Assembly (NCBI RefSeq): GCF_001428565.1
Contig: NZ_LMIA01000001.1
Location: forward strand, 633,443 to 697,442
Source: Nocardioides sp. Root190
Lineage (GTDB): Bacteria > Actinomycetota > Actinomycetes > Propionibacteriales > Nocardioidaceae
Length of the DNA: 64,000 nucleotides
Reading direction: 5' to 3'
Part shown: piece by piece, positions 52,569 to 59,921 of the stretch
How the letters are laid out: every line of letters begins with the position of its first letter
How positions within the stretch are numbered: the first letter of the stretch is position 1
The notes under the pieces: model-generated
Told to the model about the DNA's origin: nothing
The model's input: only the letters and a program-made list of their open reading frames with translations
Database searches by the model: none
Position numbers and translations under genes: made by a program

Positions 52569-54044
52569 TCAGAGGGGCGGGCGGCGGTCCCACCACGGCG
52601 CGGCACGCTCGAGCTGCGCCGCCAGCCGGAGCAGCAGGGCGTCGGAGCCGAGAGCACCGACGAGCTGCACGCCCATGGGCAGGCCCTCGGGCGTCCAGTG
52701 CAGCGGCACGCTCATGGCCGGGCGGCCGGTGAGGTTGGCGATCTGGGTGTAGGGCACCCAGCCGAGGTTCTCGTGGATCATCTGCTCGACGATCGGGGTG
52801 AACCGCAGGACGCCGCTGGCGCGGGCGGTCAGCAGGAGCTTCTGCGCGAGCGCCACCGGACCCGGGACGTCGAGCGCCCCGATCCGCGGCGGGGGCGTGG
52901 CCGTGGTGGGGGTGAGCAGGAGGTCGTACGTCGCGTGGAACGCGGCCAGGCGCCGGACGTGGGCGTGACGGCCGTCGACCGCCCGGACGTAGTCGACGGC
53001 GCTCGTCGCCCGGCCGAGCGCGGCCATCACGCGGGTGTCGGGCTCGAAGGCCGACTCCCCCGCTCCGCTGGCCTCACGTGCTTCCTGCACCGACACCGCC
53101 GCGTGCACGAACCACGCAGTGAGGAAGTCCTGCGCCAGCCTGGCGTCGTCGACGGGCATCGCGACCTCCACCACCTCGTGACCCAGGTCGCTCAAGAGGT
53201 CCGCCGCGCGGCGTACGGCGGCACGCGCCTCGGGGTGCGGGTCGGCGTTGACGGCGCTGTCGCTGGTCAGGCCGATCCGCAGCCGGCCCGGCTCGCGCTC
53301 GAGCTGGGCGGCGAAGCCCCCGTCGGGCAGCCCGCCGGGGAGGTACGGCGACACGTCGGTCGGGCCGGCGAGGACGTCGAGCAGCGCGGCGGAGTCCCGG
53401 ACACTGCGGGACACGACGCCGTCCGTCGCGATGCCGCCCATCGACTCGCCGTGGGCCGGTCCGTGCGGGACCAGCCCGCGGCTCGACTTGAGGCCGAACA
53501 GCCCGCAGGCCGAGGCCGGGATCCGGATCGACCCGCCGCCGTCGCTCGCGGCGGCCGCCGGGACGACGCCCGCGGCGACCGCGGCAGCGCTCCCACCGGA
53601 GGAACCGCCCGGCGTGTGGTCGAGGTCCCACGGGTTGCGGGTGGCGCCGAAGGCGTGCGGCTCGGTGACCCCCTTCGCCCCGAACTCCGGGCTGCTGGTC
53701 CGGCCGAACACGACCAGCCCGGCCTCGACGAAGCGCTCGGCGACCGTCGACGTCTCGGCGGCGGGGACGTCCTTCAGCGCACGGCTGCCGCTGCTCGTCG
53801 GCACACCCGCGATGTCCTGGTGCAGGTCCTTGACGAGGAAGGGCACGCCCTCGAACGGCCGCCCGCCGGCCGGCGCATCGGCGTGCGGCGAGGGCGGGTC
53901 GATCATCCGGACGATCGCGTTGATGTGCGGCTCGACCTCGGCGGCGCGCTTGCGGGCCTCGGTCAGCAGCTCCTCGGGCGTGGTCTGTCCGGTGCGGACC
54001 AGGCCGGCGAGGCCGACAGCGTCGTGGTCGCGATAGCTCGACAT
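52569..54044 (-). CDS. Amidase (amidase-signature family)
   Basis: 491 residues. Catalytic Ser-cisSer-Lys set: Lys72 in FLVKDLHQD, GGSSGGSAAAVA (cis-Ser 148/149) and nucleophile Ser172 in DGGGSIRIPA. Length and the VKDLHQD wording recall 6-aminohexanoate-oligomer hydrolases (NylA) and aryl acylamidases. Acts on an unknown amide. Confidence 0.9.
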   Translation of the reverse strand: MSSYRDHDAVGLAGLVRTGQTTPEELLTEARKRAAEVEPHINAIVRMIDPPSPHADAPAGGRPFEGVPFLVKDLHQDIAGVPTSSGSRALKDVPAAETSTVAERFVEAGLVVFGRTSSPEFGAKGVTEPHAFGATRNPWDLDHTPGGSSGGSAAAVAAGVVPAAAASDGGGSIRIPASACGLFGLKSSRGLVPHGPAHGESMGGIATDGVVSRSVRDSAALLDVLAGPTDVSPYLPGGLPDGGFAAQLEREPGRLRIGLTSDSAVNADPHPEARAAVRRAADLLSDLGHEVVEVAMPVDDARLAQDFLTAWFVHAAVSVQEAREASGAGESAFEPDTRVMAALGRATSAVDYVRAVDGRHAHVRRLAAFHATYDLLLTPTTATPPPRIGALDVPGPVALAQKLLLTARASGVLRFTPIVEQMIHENLGWVPYTQIANLTGRPAMSVPLHWTPEGLPMGVQLVGALGSDALLLRLAAQLERAAPWWDRRPPL

Positions 54045-54099
54045 CCGGCGAGGTTAGCAACGGCCTCCGGCGACCTCGACCCTCGCTTCGTCGACAGGC

Positions 54100-54396
54100 T
54101 CAGGCGCAGTCGCGGCACACCGTGGCGCCGGGTTGCACGGCGGCCGCATGGTGGTGGACCAGGAAGCAGCTCGAGCAGACGAACTCGTCGGGCTGCTGCG
54201 GGATGACGGTGATGTCGAGGCTCTCGTGGGAGAGGTCGGCGCCGGGCAGCTCGAACGTCTCGGCGACGAGGGTCTCGTCCTCGTCGACCTCGGGCGACTG
54301 GGACTTCTTGGTCGCCGCGGCTGCCTTCACCTCCTCGATGGATTCGGCATCCTCGTCCTCCGCGCCGCGACGCGGTGCGTCGTAGTCAGTCGCCAT
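54100..54396 (-). CDS. DUF4193 family protein
   Basis: 98 residues: MATDYDAPRR, an acidic middle (SPEVDEDETLVAE), FELPGADLS and a C-terminal CSSCFLVHHH...CRDC zinc-ribbon-like set. This is the typical actinobacterial DUF4193 protein; function unknown. Upstream gap (about 260 bases to 54655) shows no gene. Confidence 0.85.
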   Translation of the reverse strand: MATDYDAPRRGAEDEDAESIEEVKAAAATKKSQSPEVDEDETLVAETFELPGADLSHESLDITVIPQQPDEFVCSSCFLVHHHAAAVQPGATVCRDCA

Positions 54397-54655
54397 CCGG
54401 GTCCCCCCCCTTCCTCAGCCCCTGCTGATCGTGTGGGTCGTGAGGTATCCAATCGGCCCGACTTGATGCCTGCGCAGTTCCGGAATCGCGCCGCGAGACC
54501 GAAGAAGCCGGGCCGCCACCGCACCGATGGCCGCCGCCCACCACCGCTGCGCAACGGCCAGCGCGGAAAGTCGCTTGGCCGGGACCGACACCTCCCCCTA
54601 CGGTTCTTCCTGCACGGGCCCACGAGGGGGCCGGCGGAGTCGAAGGACGAGCACG

Positions 54656-54844
54656 GTGAGCACGAATCGCAGCCAGAGCACCACGATGCGCGGGAACGCG
54701 GATCGTGCGATGTGTGCTGCCCTCGTGATGCCCCAGCGACCGTTCGCCGGCACCGAGCACGGCATCGAGCACGGCGCCAAGCGCATCGTGCTCGGCAGCC
54801 ACGACTCGCTGCTGCTCGCATCCCTGGAGCCGCCCCTGACCTGA
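54656..54844 (+). CDS. Small hypothetical protein
   Basis: 62 residues from a GTG at 54656, or 51 from the ATG at 54689. MRGNADRAMCAALVMPQRPF, then repeated HGIEHG and a LLASLEPPLT end. Third codon positions are almost all G/C, typical of real genes here, and a terminator follows 28 bases later. The function is unknown, and no Shine-Dalgarno is clear. Confidence 0.5.
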   Translation: MSTNRSQSTTMRGNADRAMCAALVMPQRPFAGTEHGIEHGAKRIVLGSHDSLLLASLEPPLT

Positions 54845-54872
54845 GTGCTCACGCACCCAGACCCATGACGGG

Positions 54873-54916
54873 AAGGGCCGCTCCAGCCGAGGCAGACGCC
54901 TCGCGGAGCGGCCCTT
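54873..54916 (+). terminator. Nested hairpin terminator before the tRNA array
   Basis: AAGGGCCGCTCC pairs perfectly with GGAGCGGCCCTT, and an inner CGAGGC/GCCTCG stem with loop AGAC stacks inside. It closes the small gene at 54656. Confidence 0.75.
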
Positions 54917-55159
54917 CGTCGTTCCCGGACAACCTCAACCGGACTTCACCGGACAACTTCATCGCGGAAGGCCCCACGGGCACCGGACCCGCGCACTGGT
55001 CGAGAGACCACCAGCGCAGCGGCACCGGGCTCACGCATCACGCGGCCGTGGACCACCTCTCCCGACTCGGACCCCGTCGTACGACGGGGAGCGGGGGCCA
55101 ACTCGACAGTGGACACATCAGGCAGCGGCCGAACCCGACAGGGAGCGGCTCGCCGCCGA
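54917..55159. other. Leader region of the tRNA array
   Basis: 243 bases with no coding signal. Contains a CCGGACAAC repeat (about 54927 and 54949) and a GTCGTACGAC palindrome near 55077. The promoter of the tRNA array should be here; no clear -35/-10 pair is readable. Confidence 0.4.
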
Positions 55160-55246
55160 GCTCACCTGCCGGAATCGGTAGACGGACCGCGTTGAGGGCG
55201 CGGTGTCCTTCGGGACGTGCGGGTTCGACTCCCGCGGTGAGCACCA
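55160..55246 (+). tRNA. tRNA-Leu (anticodon GAG)
   Basis: Acceptor GCTCACC/GGTGAGC, anticodon stem CCGCG/CGCGG around loop TTGAGGG (anticodon GAG at 55194-55196), long variable arm as expected for Leu, T-stem GCGGG/CCCGC, CCA encoded. First gene of the array; the next tRNA starts one base later. Confidence 0.92.
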
Positions 55247-55247
55247 C

Positions 55248-55334
55248 GCCCGCCTGGCGCAACAGGTAGACGCGCGGCGTTCAGGACGCCGTGCCCTTCG
55301 GGGCATCCCGGTTCGACTCCGGGGGCGGGCACCA
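55248..55334 (+). tRNA. tRNA-Leu (anticodon CAG)
   Basis: Acceptor GCCCGCC/GGCGGGC, anticodon stem CGGCG/CGCCG around TTCAGGA (anticodon CAG at 55282-55284), long variable arm, T-loop TTCGACT, CCA encoded. Confidence 0.92.
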
Positions 55335-55355
55335 CGTCCGCCTCCGGGCGGGCAG

Positions 55356-55427
55356 TCCTCGATGGCGCAATGGCAGCGCGCGCGGTTGTTACCCGCGAGG
55401 TTCCAGGTTCGAGCCCTGGTCGGGGAG
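55356..55427 (+). tRNA. tRNA-Asn (anticodon GTT)
   Basis: Acceptor TCCTCGA/TCGGGGA (one T-G pair), D-stem GCGC/GCGC, anticodon stem CGCGG/CCGCG around TTGTTAC (anticodon GTT at 55388-55390), T-stem CCAGG/CCTGG, discriminator G; CCA not encoded. The D-arm (TGGCGCAATGGCAGCGC) is unlike the common AGCTCAG...GAGC form. Confidence 0.85.
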
Positions 55428-55458
55428 CTCGACGGCGCACTGGCCGTGCGTCGTACCA

Positions 55459-55526
55459 AGCGGGTGTCGGGAGACGCCTCGGGTCTCATAAGCCCGCCGG
55501 TCCACGTTCGACTCGTGGCCCCGCTA
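55459..55526 (+). tRNA. Degenerate tRNA-Met-like gene (anticodon CAT)
   Basis: The 3' half is a good tRNA-Met: anticodon stem CGGGT/GCCCG around CTCATAA (CAT at 55487-55489), T-stem CCACG/CGTGG, then CCCCGCT+ACC. The 5' acceptor is AGCGGGT, pairing six of seven. Only 14 bases separate acceptor and anticodon stems, leaving a minimal GTC(GGGA)GAC D-arm. May be an altered or non-functional copy; a CAT anticodon could also read Ile if modified. Confidence 0.6.
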
Positions 55527-55546
55527 CCGGTCCCCCTCGGGACCCC

Positions 55547-55621
55547 GCTCCGCTCGCACAATCGGCCGTGCACCCGGCTCTTAACCGGGCATGAATCTGG
55601 GTTCGAGTCCCAGGCGGAGCA
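55547..55621 (+). tRNA. tRNA-Lys (anticodon CTT)
   Basis: Acceptor GCTCCGC/GCGGAGC, D-stem GCAC/GTGC, anticodon stem CCCGG/CCGGG around CTCTTAA (anticodon CTT at 55580-55582), T-stem CTGGG/CCCAG, discriminator A; CCA not encoded. D-loop AATCGGCC is atypical. Confidence 0.88.
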
Positions 55622-55665
55622 CCGCCACGTGCTGCTCGACGAGACCGGAAGGAGGTGAGGAGCAC

Positions 55666-56037
55666 ATGGAGACCAGGAACGGACGAGTACGCCCCGCCAC
55701 CACGAAGGCGACCCGGGCATCGATCGACGACGAGGCCGACAGCATCCTCACCACCAAGGCGGTGTCGGCGGCGTACGACCACCCGACGCCGCGCGACGCG
55801 AGCATCAGGTGGCGCTGCGCGGACCACGGGGCGCCGGAGCTCTTCGACCCGACCGACGACGAGACCCTCACGGCCGCCCGGGACTTCTGCGGCGGGTGCG
55901 AGACCAAGGACCTCTGCCTCGACCTCGGCGTCCGCCGCGGCGAGTGGGGCGTCTGGGGTGGCGTCCTCCTGGAGGGCGGCAAGCCCGTCGACCAGCCCCG
56001 CAGGATGGGCCGCCCGAGGAAGGTCTCGGCGGCCTGA
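55666..56037 (+). CDS. WhiB-family Fe-S regulator inside the tRNA array
   Basis: 123 residues. The four cluster ligands are Cys51, Cys75, Cys78 and Cys84 (C-x23-C-x2-C-x5-C), followed by EWGVWGG, the family's conserved turn. WhiB proteins are actinobacterial redox/NO-responsive regulators that bind sigma factors; phages carry them too. The ATG at 55666 is preceded by GGAGGTGAGG. It lies 44 bases after the Lys tRNA and 65 before the Arg tRNA, so it is part of the same transcription unit. Confidence 0.92.
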   Translation: METRNGRVRPATTKATRASIDDEADSILTTKAVSAAYDHPTPRDASIRWRCADHGAPELFDPTDDETLTAARDFCGGCETKDLCLDLGVRRGEWGVWGGVLLEGGKPVDQPRRMGRPRKVSAA

Positions 56038-56063
56038 GCAACGACCGCGCCGGCTGCGCGCGG

Positions 56064-56081
56064 GGCCATCGCGAGATGGCC
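56064..56081 (+). terminator. GCGA-tetraloop hairpin after whiB
   Basis: GGCCATC, loop GCGA, GATGGCC: a perfect 7-bp stem 26 bases after the whiB stop. The following ATGGCCGAGG wording also recalls a class II tRNA D-arm, so it may be a tRNA remnant rather than a terminator. Confidence 0.5.
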
Positions 56082-56102
56082 GAGGGGCGACCCAGCAGCC
56101 CT

Positions 56103-56174
56103 GCCTTCGTGGTCCAACGGACACGACACCGGCCTACGAAGCCGGGGATCCAGGTTCGATTCCTGGCGAGGGCG
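56103..56174 (+). tRNA. tRNA-Arg (anticodon ACG)
   Basis: Acceptor GCCTTCG/CGAGGGC, anticodon stem CCGGC/GCCGG around CTACGAA (anticodon ACG at 56136-56138), T-stem CCAGG/CCTGG with TTCGATT loop. The D-stem has only three pairs. CCA not encoded. Confidence 0.88.
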
Positions 56175-56176
56175 CT

Positions 56177-56261
56177 GTGACCGATGGACAACGGCAGTCC
56201 ACCAGGTTGTGGTCCTGGGCCCGCGAGGGCGCAGTGGGTTCGACTCCCACCGGTCACCCCA
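56177..56261 (+). tRNA. Class II tRNA with anticodon GTG (His)
   Basis: Perfect acceptor GTGACCG/CGGTCAC, D-stem GGAC/GTCC, anticodon stem CCAGG/CCTGG around TTGTGGT (anticodon GTG at 56209-56211), T-stem GTGGG/CCCAC, discriminator C (as in tRNA-His) and an encoded CCA. Between anticodon and T-stems lies a 15-base variable arm with GCCC(GCGA)GGGC hairpin. tRNA-His normally has a 5-base variable loop; only Leu, Ser and Tyr are class II in bacteria. The base before the acceptor is T, not the usual G-1. Confidence 0.8.
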
Positions 56262-56304
56262 ACGCGAATCGCACACCCGACGAGACAGGAAGGAGGTGGC
56301 AGCG

Positions 56305-56781
56305 GTGCGCACGACCATGTCCACCAGTACGTCGTACGGCAGCGCCGTGCTGCTGCTCAACGCCTCCTACGAGCCGCTCGGCAAGGTGTCCTTCCAGCAG
56401 GCCATCAAGATGGTGGCCCGCAAGGTGGCCGCCGTCGAGGAGGCCGTCGAGGGCCGGATGGCCGGACCGTGGCCGTGGCCGCGGGTCATCCGGCTGCTGC
56501 GCTACATCAGCCCGAAGTGGCTCTACCGCCCGGCCGGCTGGCACCGCGGCGGCGTCTTCATCCGCGACGGGCACCGCTGTGCCTACTGCGGCGCGAAGGC
56601 GACCACCATCGACCACGTCCTCCCCCGCTCGCGCGGAGGCGAGTGGTCGTGGCTGAACTGCGTCGCCGCCTGCGAGCCGTGCAACCACCGCAAGGGGAAC
56701 CGCACGCCGCGGGAGGCCGGGATGCGGCTCCGGTTCGAGCCGTTCGTCCCGACCCGGGCGCAGCTGACCGCGCGGGCCTGA
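56305..56781 (+). CDS. HNH endonuclease
   Basis: 158 residues. HNH core with zinc Cys92/Cys95 (CAYCGAK), Asp103-His104 (IDHVLPRSRGG), Asn118 and Cys123/Cys126-His128 (CEPCNHRKGN). The N-terminal LLLNASYEPLG is typical of a conserved actinobacterial HNH family, so it need not be phage-derived. AGGAGGTG precedes the GTG at 56305 by 7 bases; whiB has a similarly strong site. Its cellular role is unknown. Confidence 0.9.
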   Translation: MRTTMSTSTSYGSAVLLLNASYEPLGKVSFQQAIKMVARKVAAVEEAVEGRMAGPWPWPRVIRLLRYISPKWLYRPAGWHRGGVFIRDGHRCAYCGAKATTIDHVLPRSRGGEWSWLNCVAACEPCNHRKGNRTPREAGMRLRFEPFVPTRAQLTARA

Positions 56782-56797
56782 GAAGCCCGGGAACGAC

Positions 56798-56840
56798 GAG
56801 AGGCCCTCGCCGGCATCACTGCCGGCGGGGCCTCTTCGTC
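56798..56840 (+). terminator. Terminator closing the tRNA array
   Basis: AGAGGCCC...GCCGGC pairs with GCCGGC...GGGCCTCT (one bulged T), loop ATCACT, followed by TCTTCGTC. It ends the unit that starts with tRNA-Leu. Confidence 0.8.
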
Positions 56841-56842
56841 AG

Positions 56843-56880
56843 AGCCGCCTGTCAGAATCGAACTGACGACCTAGTCACCG
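56843..56880 (-). other. tRNA-Thr 3'-end fragment, probable att site
   Basis: The minus strand reads the 3' half of a tRNA: GTGAC (3' anticodon stem), TAGGTC, T-stem GTCAG/CTGAC around TTCGATT, acceptor AGGCGGC and discriminator T. AGGTC...AGGCGGCTC is how actinobacterial tRNA-Thr genes end, by memory. No 5' half exists here. Such fragments mark the junctions of integrase-driven elements, and an integrase gene lies 575 bases to the right. Confidence 0.65.
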
Positions 56881-57205
56881 CTGGAGGTGCAGGTCATGAA
56901 GAGCCATCGTGGCCTGAAAGGGCGTATTCAAGCCATAGAACGGGCGCATCCGGATGCCCGCCGGTCTGGTCCGGATCGGAGAAGCGCGGCGAAACGTGTC
57001 ACTTCGCCGTTGCTCTCGCACTTTCGAGTGGCCACCGCTCGACCGCTGCTGCGCCTCTGCGTTCTGCGTCCGGGACCTGTTGGGCCCCGCTCGCACCCCA
57101 CTGCTCCCCACGATATCCCGATTTCTGATCGCTCCCGACCCTCCACCGCACTTAGGAGAACAGCATGCGGCAGGGCGCCGCGCGCGTACGGAAGGGATCA
57201 CTTCG
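56881..57205. other. Non-coding region between att fragment and excisionase-like gene
   Basis: 325 bases, lower in G/C third-position structure than its neighbours (for example GGGCGTATTCAAGCCATAG near 56922). It likely holds integrase arm-binding sites and the promoter of the xis-int pair. No gene recognised. Confidence 0.4.
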
Positions 57206-57451
57206 ATGAATGAGAGCAAGACACCCGCCACCACCGGTAACCCGACCACCGCCACCGACCCGCTCCTCACGCCGGAGGACGTCTCCCACATGCTCGGTGG
57301 CGTCCCCGAGGCGACCTTGAAGCGGTGGCGAACTCAGCGCACGGGACCCGTTGCCCTCCACATCGGCCGGCACGTCCGCTACCGCCGCTCCGCGGTCGAA
57401 GCCTGGCTCGACGCCAAGGACCGCGAGGCCGCAGCCTGGATGGCGTCCTGA
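57206..57451 (+). CDS. Excisionase-like small MerR/AlpA-type HTH protein
   Basis: 81 residues: an acidic/Thr-rich start, then LLTPEDVSHMLGGVPEATLKRW ... HIGRHVRYRRSAVEAWLD, the standard HTH_17/excisionase fold. It would steer the neighbouring integrase toward excision and may regulate int. It ends 3 bases before the integrase start, in one operon. Confidence 0.85.
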   Translation: MNESKTPATTGNPTTATDPLLTPEDVSHMLGGVPEATLKRWRTQRTGPVALHIGRHVRYRRSAVEAWLDAKDREAAAWMAS

Positions 57452-57454
57452 GCC

Positions 57455-58702
57455 ATGCCGCAGATCCGAATTCCCCGTGGCGGCCACGGCGACATCGTGG
57501 CCAGGCAACTGGCAGACGGCCGATGGTCCGCCCGCGTCCAGGTCCGCGACATCGACGGCCGCATCCGCTCAGTTCGCGCAACCGAGAAGACCAAGAGCTC
57601 CGCCACCCGCCTCGTCGAACGCCGCCTGAGGGAGCGCGTCGATCCGTCGATCGCCGGCATCACCGGTGACACCACCTTCGAAGACCTCTCCGCGCTGTGG
57701 TTGCAACACCGCAAGGACCACGGCAAGGTCAAGACCAAGGGACTGCTCGCACCCCAGACCTTGGCGACCTACCAGTACGACATCAAGCAGGTGATCATCC
57801 CCGCCATCGGCCAGGTCAGAGTTCGCGAGGCAACCATCCCCCTCCTCGACCGTCTCTTCGCCGACGTGGAGCACGGGCGCAAGCACGGCAACTACCCAGC
57901 TAGACCTGGAGGCCGCTCCACACGCCAGCTCCGAGTGGTCCTCGGCGGAATGCTCGCCCTCGCCGTCGCCCACGGAGCGCTGCCCGCCAATCCGATCCGG
58001 GACGTCTCCCAGCCATCCCGCCAACCCAATCCGGAAGTCAAGTACCTCACCGTCGACCAGGCACGACACCTGCGCACACGCGTGAGTCGCACAGCCATCC
58101 GTGTCCCCGACCAGCGCATGCCGAACCACGACCTCGAGGAGTTCATCGACCTTCTCCTCGGCACCGGGTGTCGCGAGGGCGAAGGCCTCGCCATCCGACC
58201 AGTCGACCTCCGCGACCTCGACGGGCCCGTGCCCACGCTGCACATCTGCGGCACCGTCGTCGAGCCACGCAAAGGGTTCGTCGACCATCTCCACCGACAG
58301 AACCGGACGAAGACGGGCGATGACCGCCGACTGATCCTGCCCGACGCCGTCGCTGCGATGCTGCGAGAACGGATGCGAAGAGACCCGCCCAACACGCCCG
58401 AGTCACCGATCTTCGCAACCGGCACCGGGAACTGGATCTCCCCCGCCAACTTGCGCACCCGTCTACGGTCAGCCCTCAGCCGGAGTTCCGAACTGCCCAA
58501 CCCGTCCGACCAGGCGCTGGCAGGAACGACCCTGCACACCCTGCGCCGGACTGTCGGCACCCTCATCGCGCACGAGGTGTCCCTCGACGCAGCCCGCGAC
58601 CAGCTCGGCCACCGAGACCCGTCGGTCACCTTCCGCCACTACGTCGGCAAGCGACTTGTCGCGCCCGACCTTCGGTCAACACTCGACCAGTTCTTTGTCT
58701 GA
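57455..58702 (+). CDS. Tyrosine recombinase (integrase)
   Basis: 415 residues, full length. N-terminal arm-binding and SAM-like core-binding parts (about 1-170), then a catalytic domain with Arg in GTGCREGEGL, HTLRR (His-x-x-Arg), LGHRDPSVTFRHYV (His and the nucleophile Tyr). All catalytic residues are present, so it should be active. It presumably uses the tRNA-Thr fragment at 56843 as one attachment site. The element to its right seems short or absent, because catabolic genes start at 58902. Confidence 0.92.
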   Translation: MPQIRIPRGGHGDIVARQLADGRWSARVQVRDIDGRIRSVRATEKTKSSATRLVERRLRERVDPSIAGITGDTTFEDLSALWLQHRKDHGKVKTKGLLAPQTLATYQYDIKQVIIPAIGQVRVREATIPLLDRLFADVEHGRKHGNYPARPGGRSTRQLRVVLGGMLALAVAHGALPANPIRDVSQPSRQPNPEVKYLTVDQARHLRTRVSRTAIRVPDQRMPNHDLEEFIDLLLGTGCREGEGLAIRPVDLRDLDGPVPTLHICGTVVEPRKGFVDHLHRQNRTKTGDDRRLILPDAVAAMLRERMRRDPPNTPESPIFATGTGNWISPANLRTRLRSALSRSSELPNPSDQALAGTTLHTLRRTVGTLIAHEVSLDAARDQLGHRDPSVTFRHYVGKRLVAPDLRSTLDQFFV

Positions 58703-58820
58703 CACGAACGAACGACACCGATCGCGCGTTGAGCCGAATCCCTGGACACCCACGTGTGGGGCAATCGGGAGATACGAGGCCCTAGCCATCTCACGCCGAA
58801 TGGCTCCCCACTGGCAGCTT

Positions 58821-58836
58821 CACCAGCTAGCTGGTG
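58821..58836. promoter_or_regulatory. Perfect 16-bp palindrome between integrase and aldolase
   Basis: CACCAGCTAGCTGGTG in the 199-base convergent gap. Either an operator left over from the element or a hairpin. No linked gene start is near. Confidence 0.4.
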
Positions 58837-58870
58837 CTCGCTCGAGAACGACCGGACGCGTCGTGGGGCC

Positions 58871-58897
58871 GGAGGTGGGGCGAGGGGCGCCACCTCC
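58871..58897. terminator. Hairpin between convergent integrase and aldolase genes
   Basis: GGAGGTGG pairs with CCACCTCC around an 11-base loop, ending 5 bases from the aldolase stop codon. Probably terminates the aldolase operon. Confidence 0.6.
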
Positions 58898-58901
58898 ACC
58901 G

Positions 58902-59921
58902 TCAGGCCGCCACCATGCCCAGCGCGATGTCGACGATCATGTCTTCCTGACCACCGACGAGTCCTCGTCGGCCGCACTCCATGAGGATGTCGCGCACGTC
59001 GACGTCGTACTGCTCCGCGGCGCGTTCGGCATGGCGCAGGAAGGACGAGTAGACGCCGGCGTACCCGAGGGTGAGGGTCTCCCGGTCCACTCGTACCGGC
59101 CTGTCCTGGAGCGGGCGCACGATGTCGTCGGCCGCATCCTGCAGTGGGAACAGCTTGCAACGGTGCTCGAAGCCGGACAGATCGGCCACGGCGATGAAGG
59201 CCTCCAGTGGGCAGTTGCCTGCGCCGGCGCCGTGTCCGGCGAGCGACGCATCGACCCGGTGGACCCCGCTCTGCACGGCGACCACAGAGTTCGCGACCGA
59301 CAGCGAGAGGTTCTCGTGCGCGTGGATGCCGATCTCGGTCGCGTCGTCCAGCACGTCGCGGTAGGCACGGACCCGGGCCGCTACGTCGTCCATCGTCAAC
59401 CGACCCCCGGAGTCCGTGACGTAGACGCAGTGGGCGCCGTAGGACTCCATCAGCTTCGCCTGAGCGGCGAGCTCCTCCGGTGCTGCCCTGTGCGAGAGCA
59501 TCAGGAATCCGGAGACGTCCATGTCCAGCTCGCGGGCGGCCTGGATGTGCTGGGCCGAGACGTCTGCCTCCGTGCAGTGCGTGGCGATGCGCACGGAACG
59601 CACGCCGAGGTCATGCGCCCGCTTCAGCTCGTGCACGGTTCCGACGCCCGGGAGGAGGAGTGTGGTCAGACGGGCGTTCTTGAGCACCGATGCCGCAGCC
59701 TCGATCCACTCCCAGTCAGTGTGGGAGCCCGGGCCGTAGTTCAGCGATCCGCCCGCGAGTCCGTCGCCGTGGGCGACCTCGATCGCGTCGACACCCGCGG
59801 CATCGAGGGCCAGCACGATGCGTTTCACGTCCTCGGGCTCGATCCGGTGGCGCACGGCGTGCATGCCGTCACGGAGAGTGACGTCCTGGATGTAGATCGG
59901 GATCTTCGGCACGGTGGTCAT
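58902..59921 (-). CDS. 4-hydroxy-2-oxovalerate aldolase
   Basis: 339 residues. Seen: [15 protein letters not shown] at the N-terminus (Arg-Asp metal/base region) and metal ligands in [19 protein letters not shown] near 245. Cleaves 4-hydroxy-2-oxo acids to pyruvate plus an aldehyde, last step of meta-cleavage lower pathways (also HsaF of sterol ring degradation). Its start overlaps the dehydrogenase stop (ATGA), matching the known aldolase-dehydrogenase complex that channels the aldehyde. Confidence 0.93.
   Translation of the reverse strand: MTTVPKIPIYIQDVTLRDGMHAVRHRIEPEDVKRIVLALDAAGVDAIEVAHGDGLAGGSLNYGPGSHTDWEWIEAAASVLKNARLTTLLLPGVGTVHELKRAHDLGVRSVRIATHCTEADVSAQHIQAARELDMDVSGFLMLSHRAAPEELAAQAKLMESYGAHCVYVTDSGGRLTMDDVAARVRAYRDVLDDATEIGIHAHENLSLSVANSVVAVQSGVHRVDASLAGHGAGAGNCPLEAFIAVADLSGFEHRCKLFPLQDAADDIVRPLQDRPVRVDRETLTLGYAGVYSSFLRHAERAAEQYDVDVRDILMECGRRGLVGGQEDMIVDIALGMVAA

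Noticed and set aside
54061..54099. Repeat-like CCTCGACC...TCGACAGGCTCAGG sequence
   Set aside because: Resembles intergenic repeats of this group, but only one short copy is present here with no pairing partner.
54386..54856. Minus-strand frame of 156 residues before the tRNA array
   Set aside because: It is antisense to the small plus-strand gene, whose third positions are more strongly G/C, and it matches no family.
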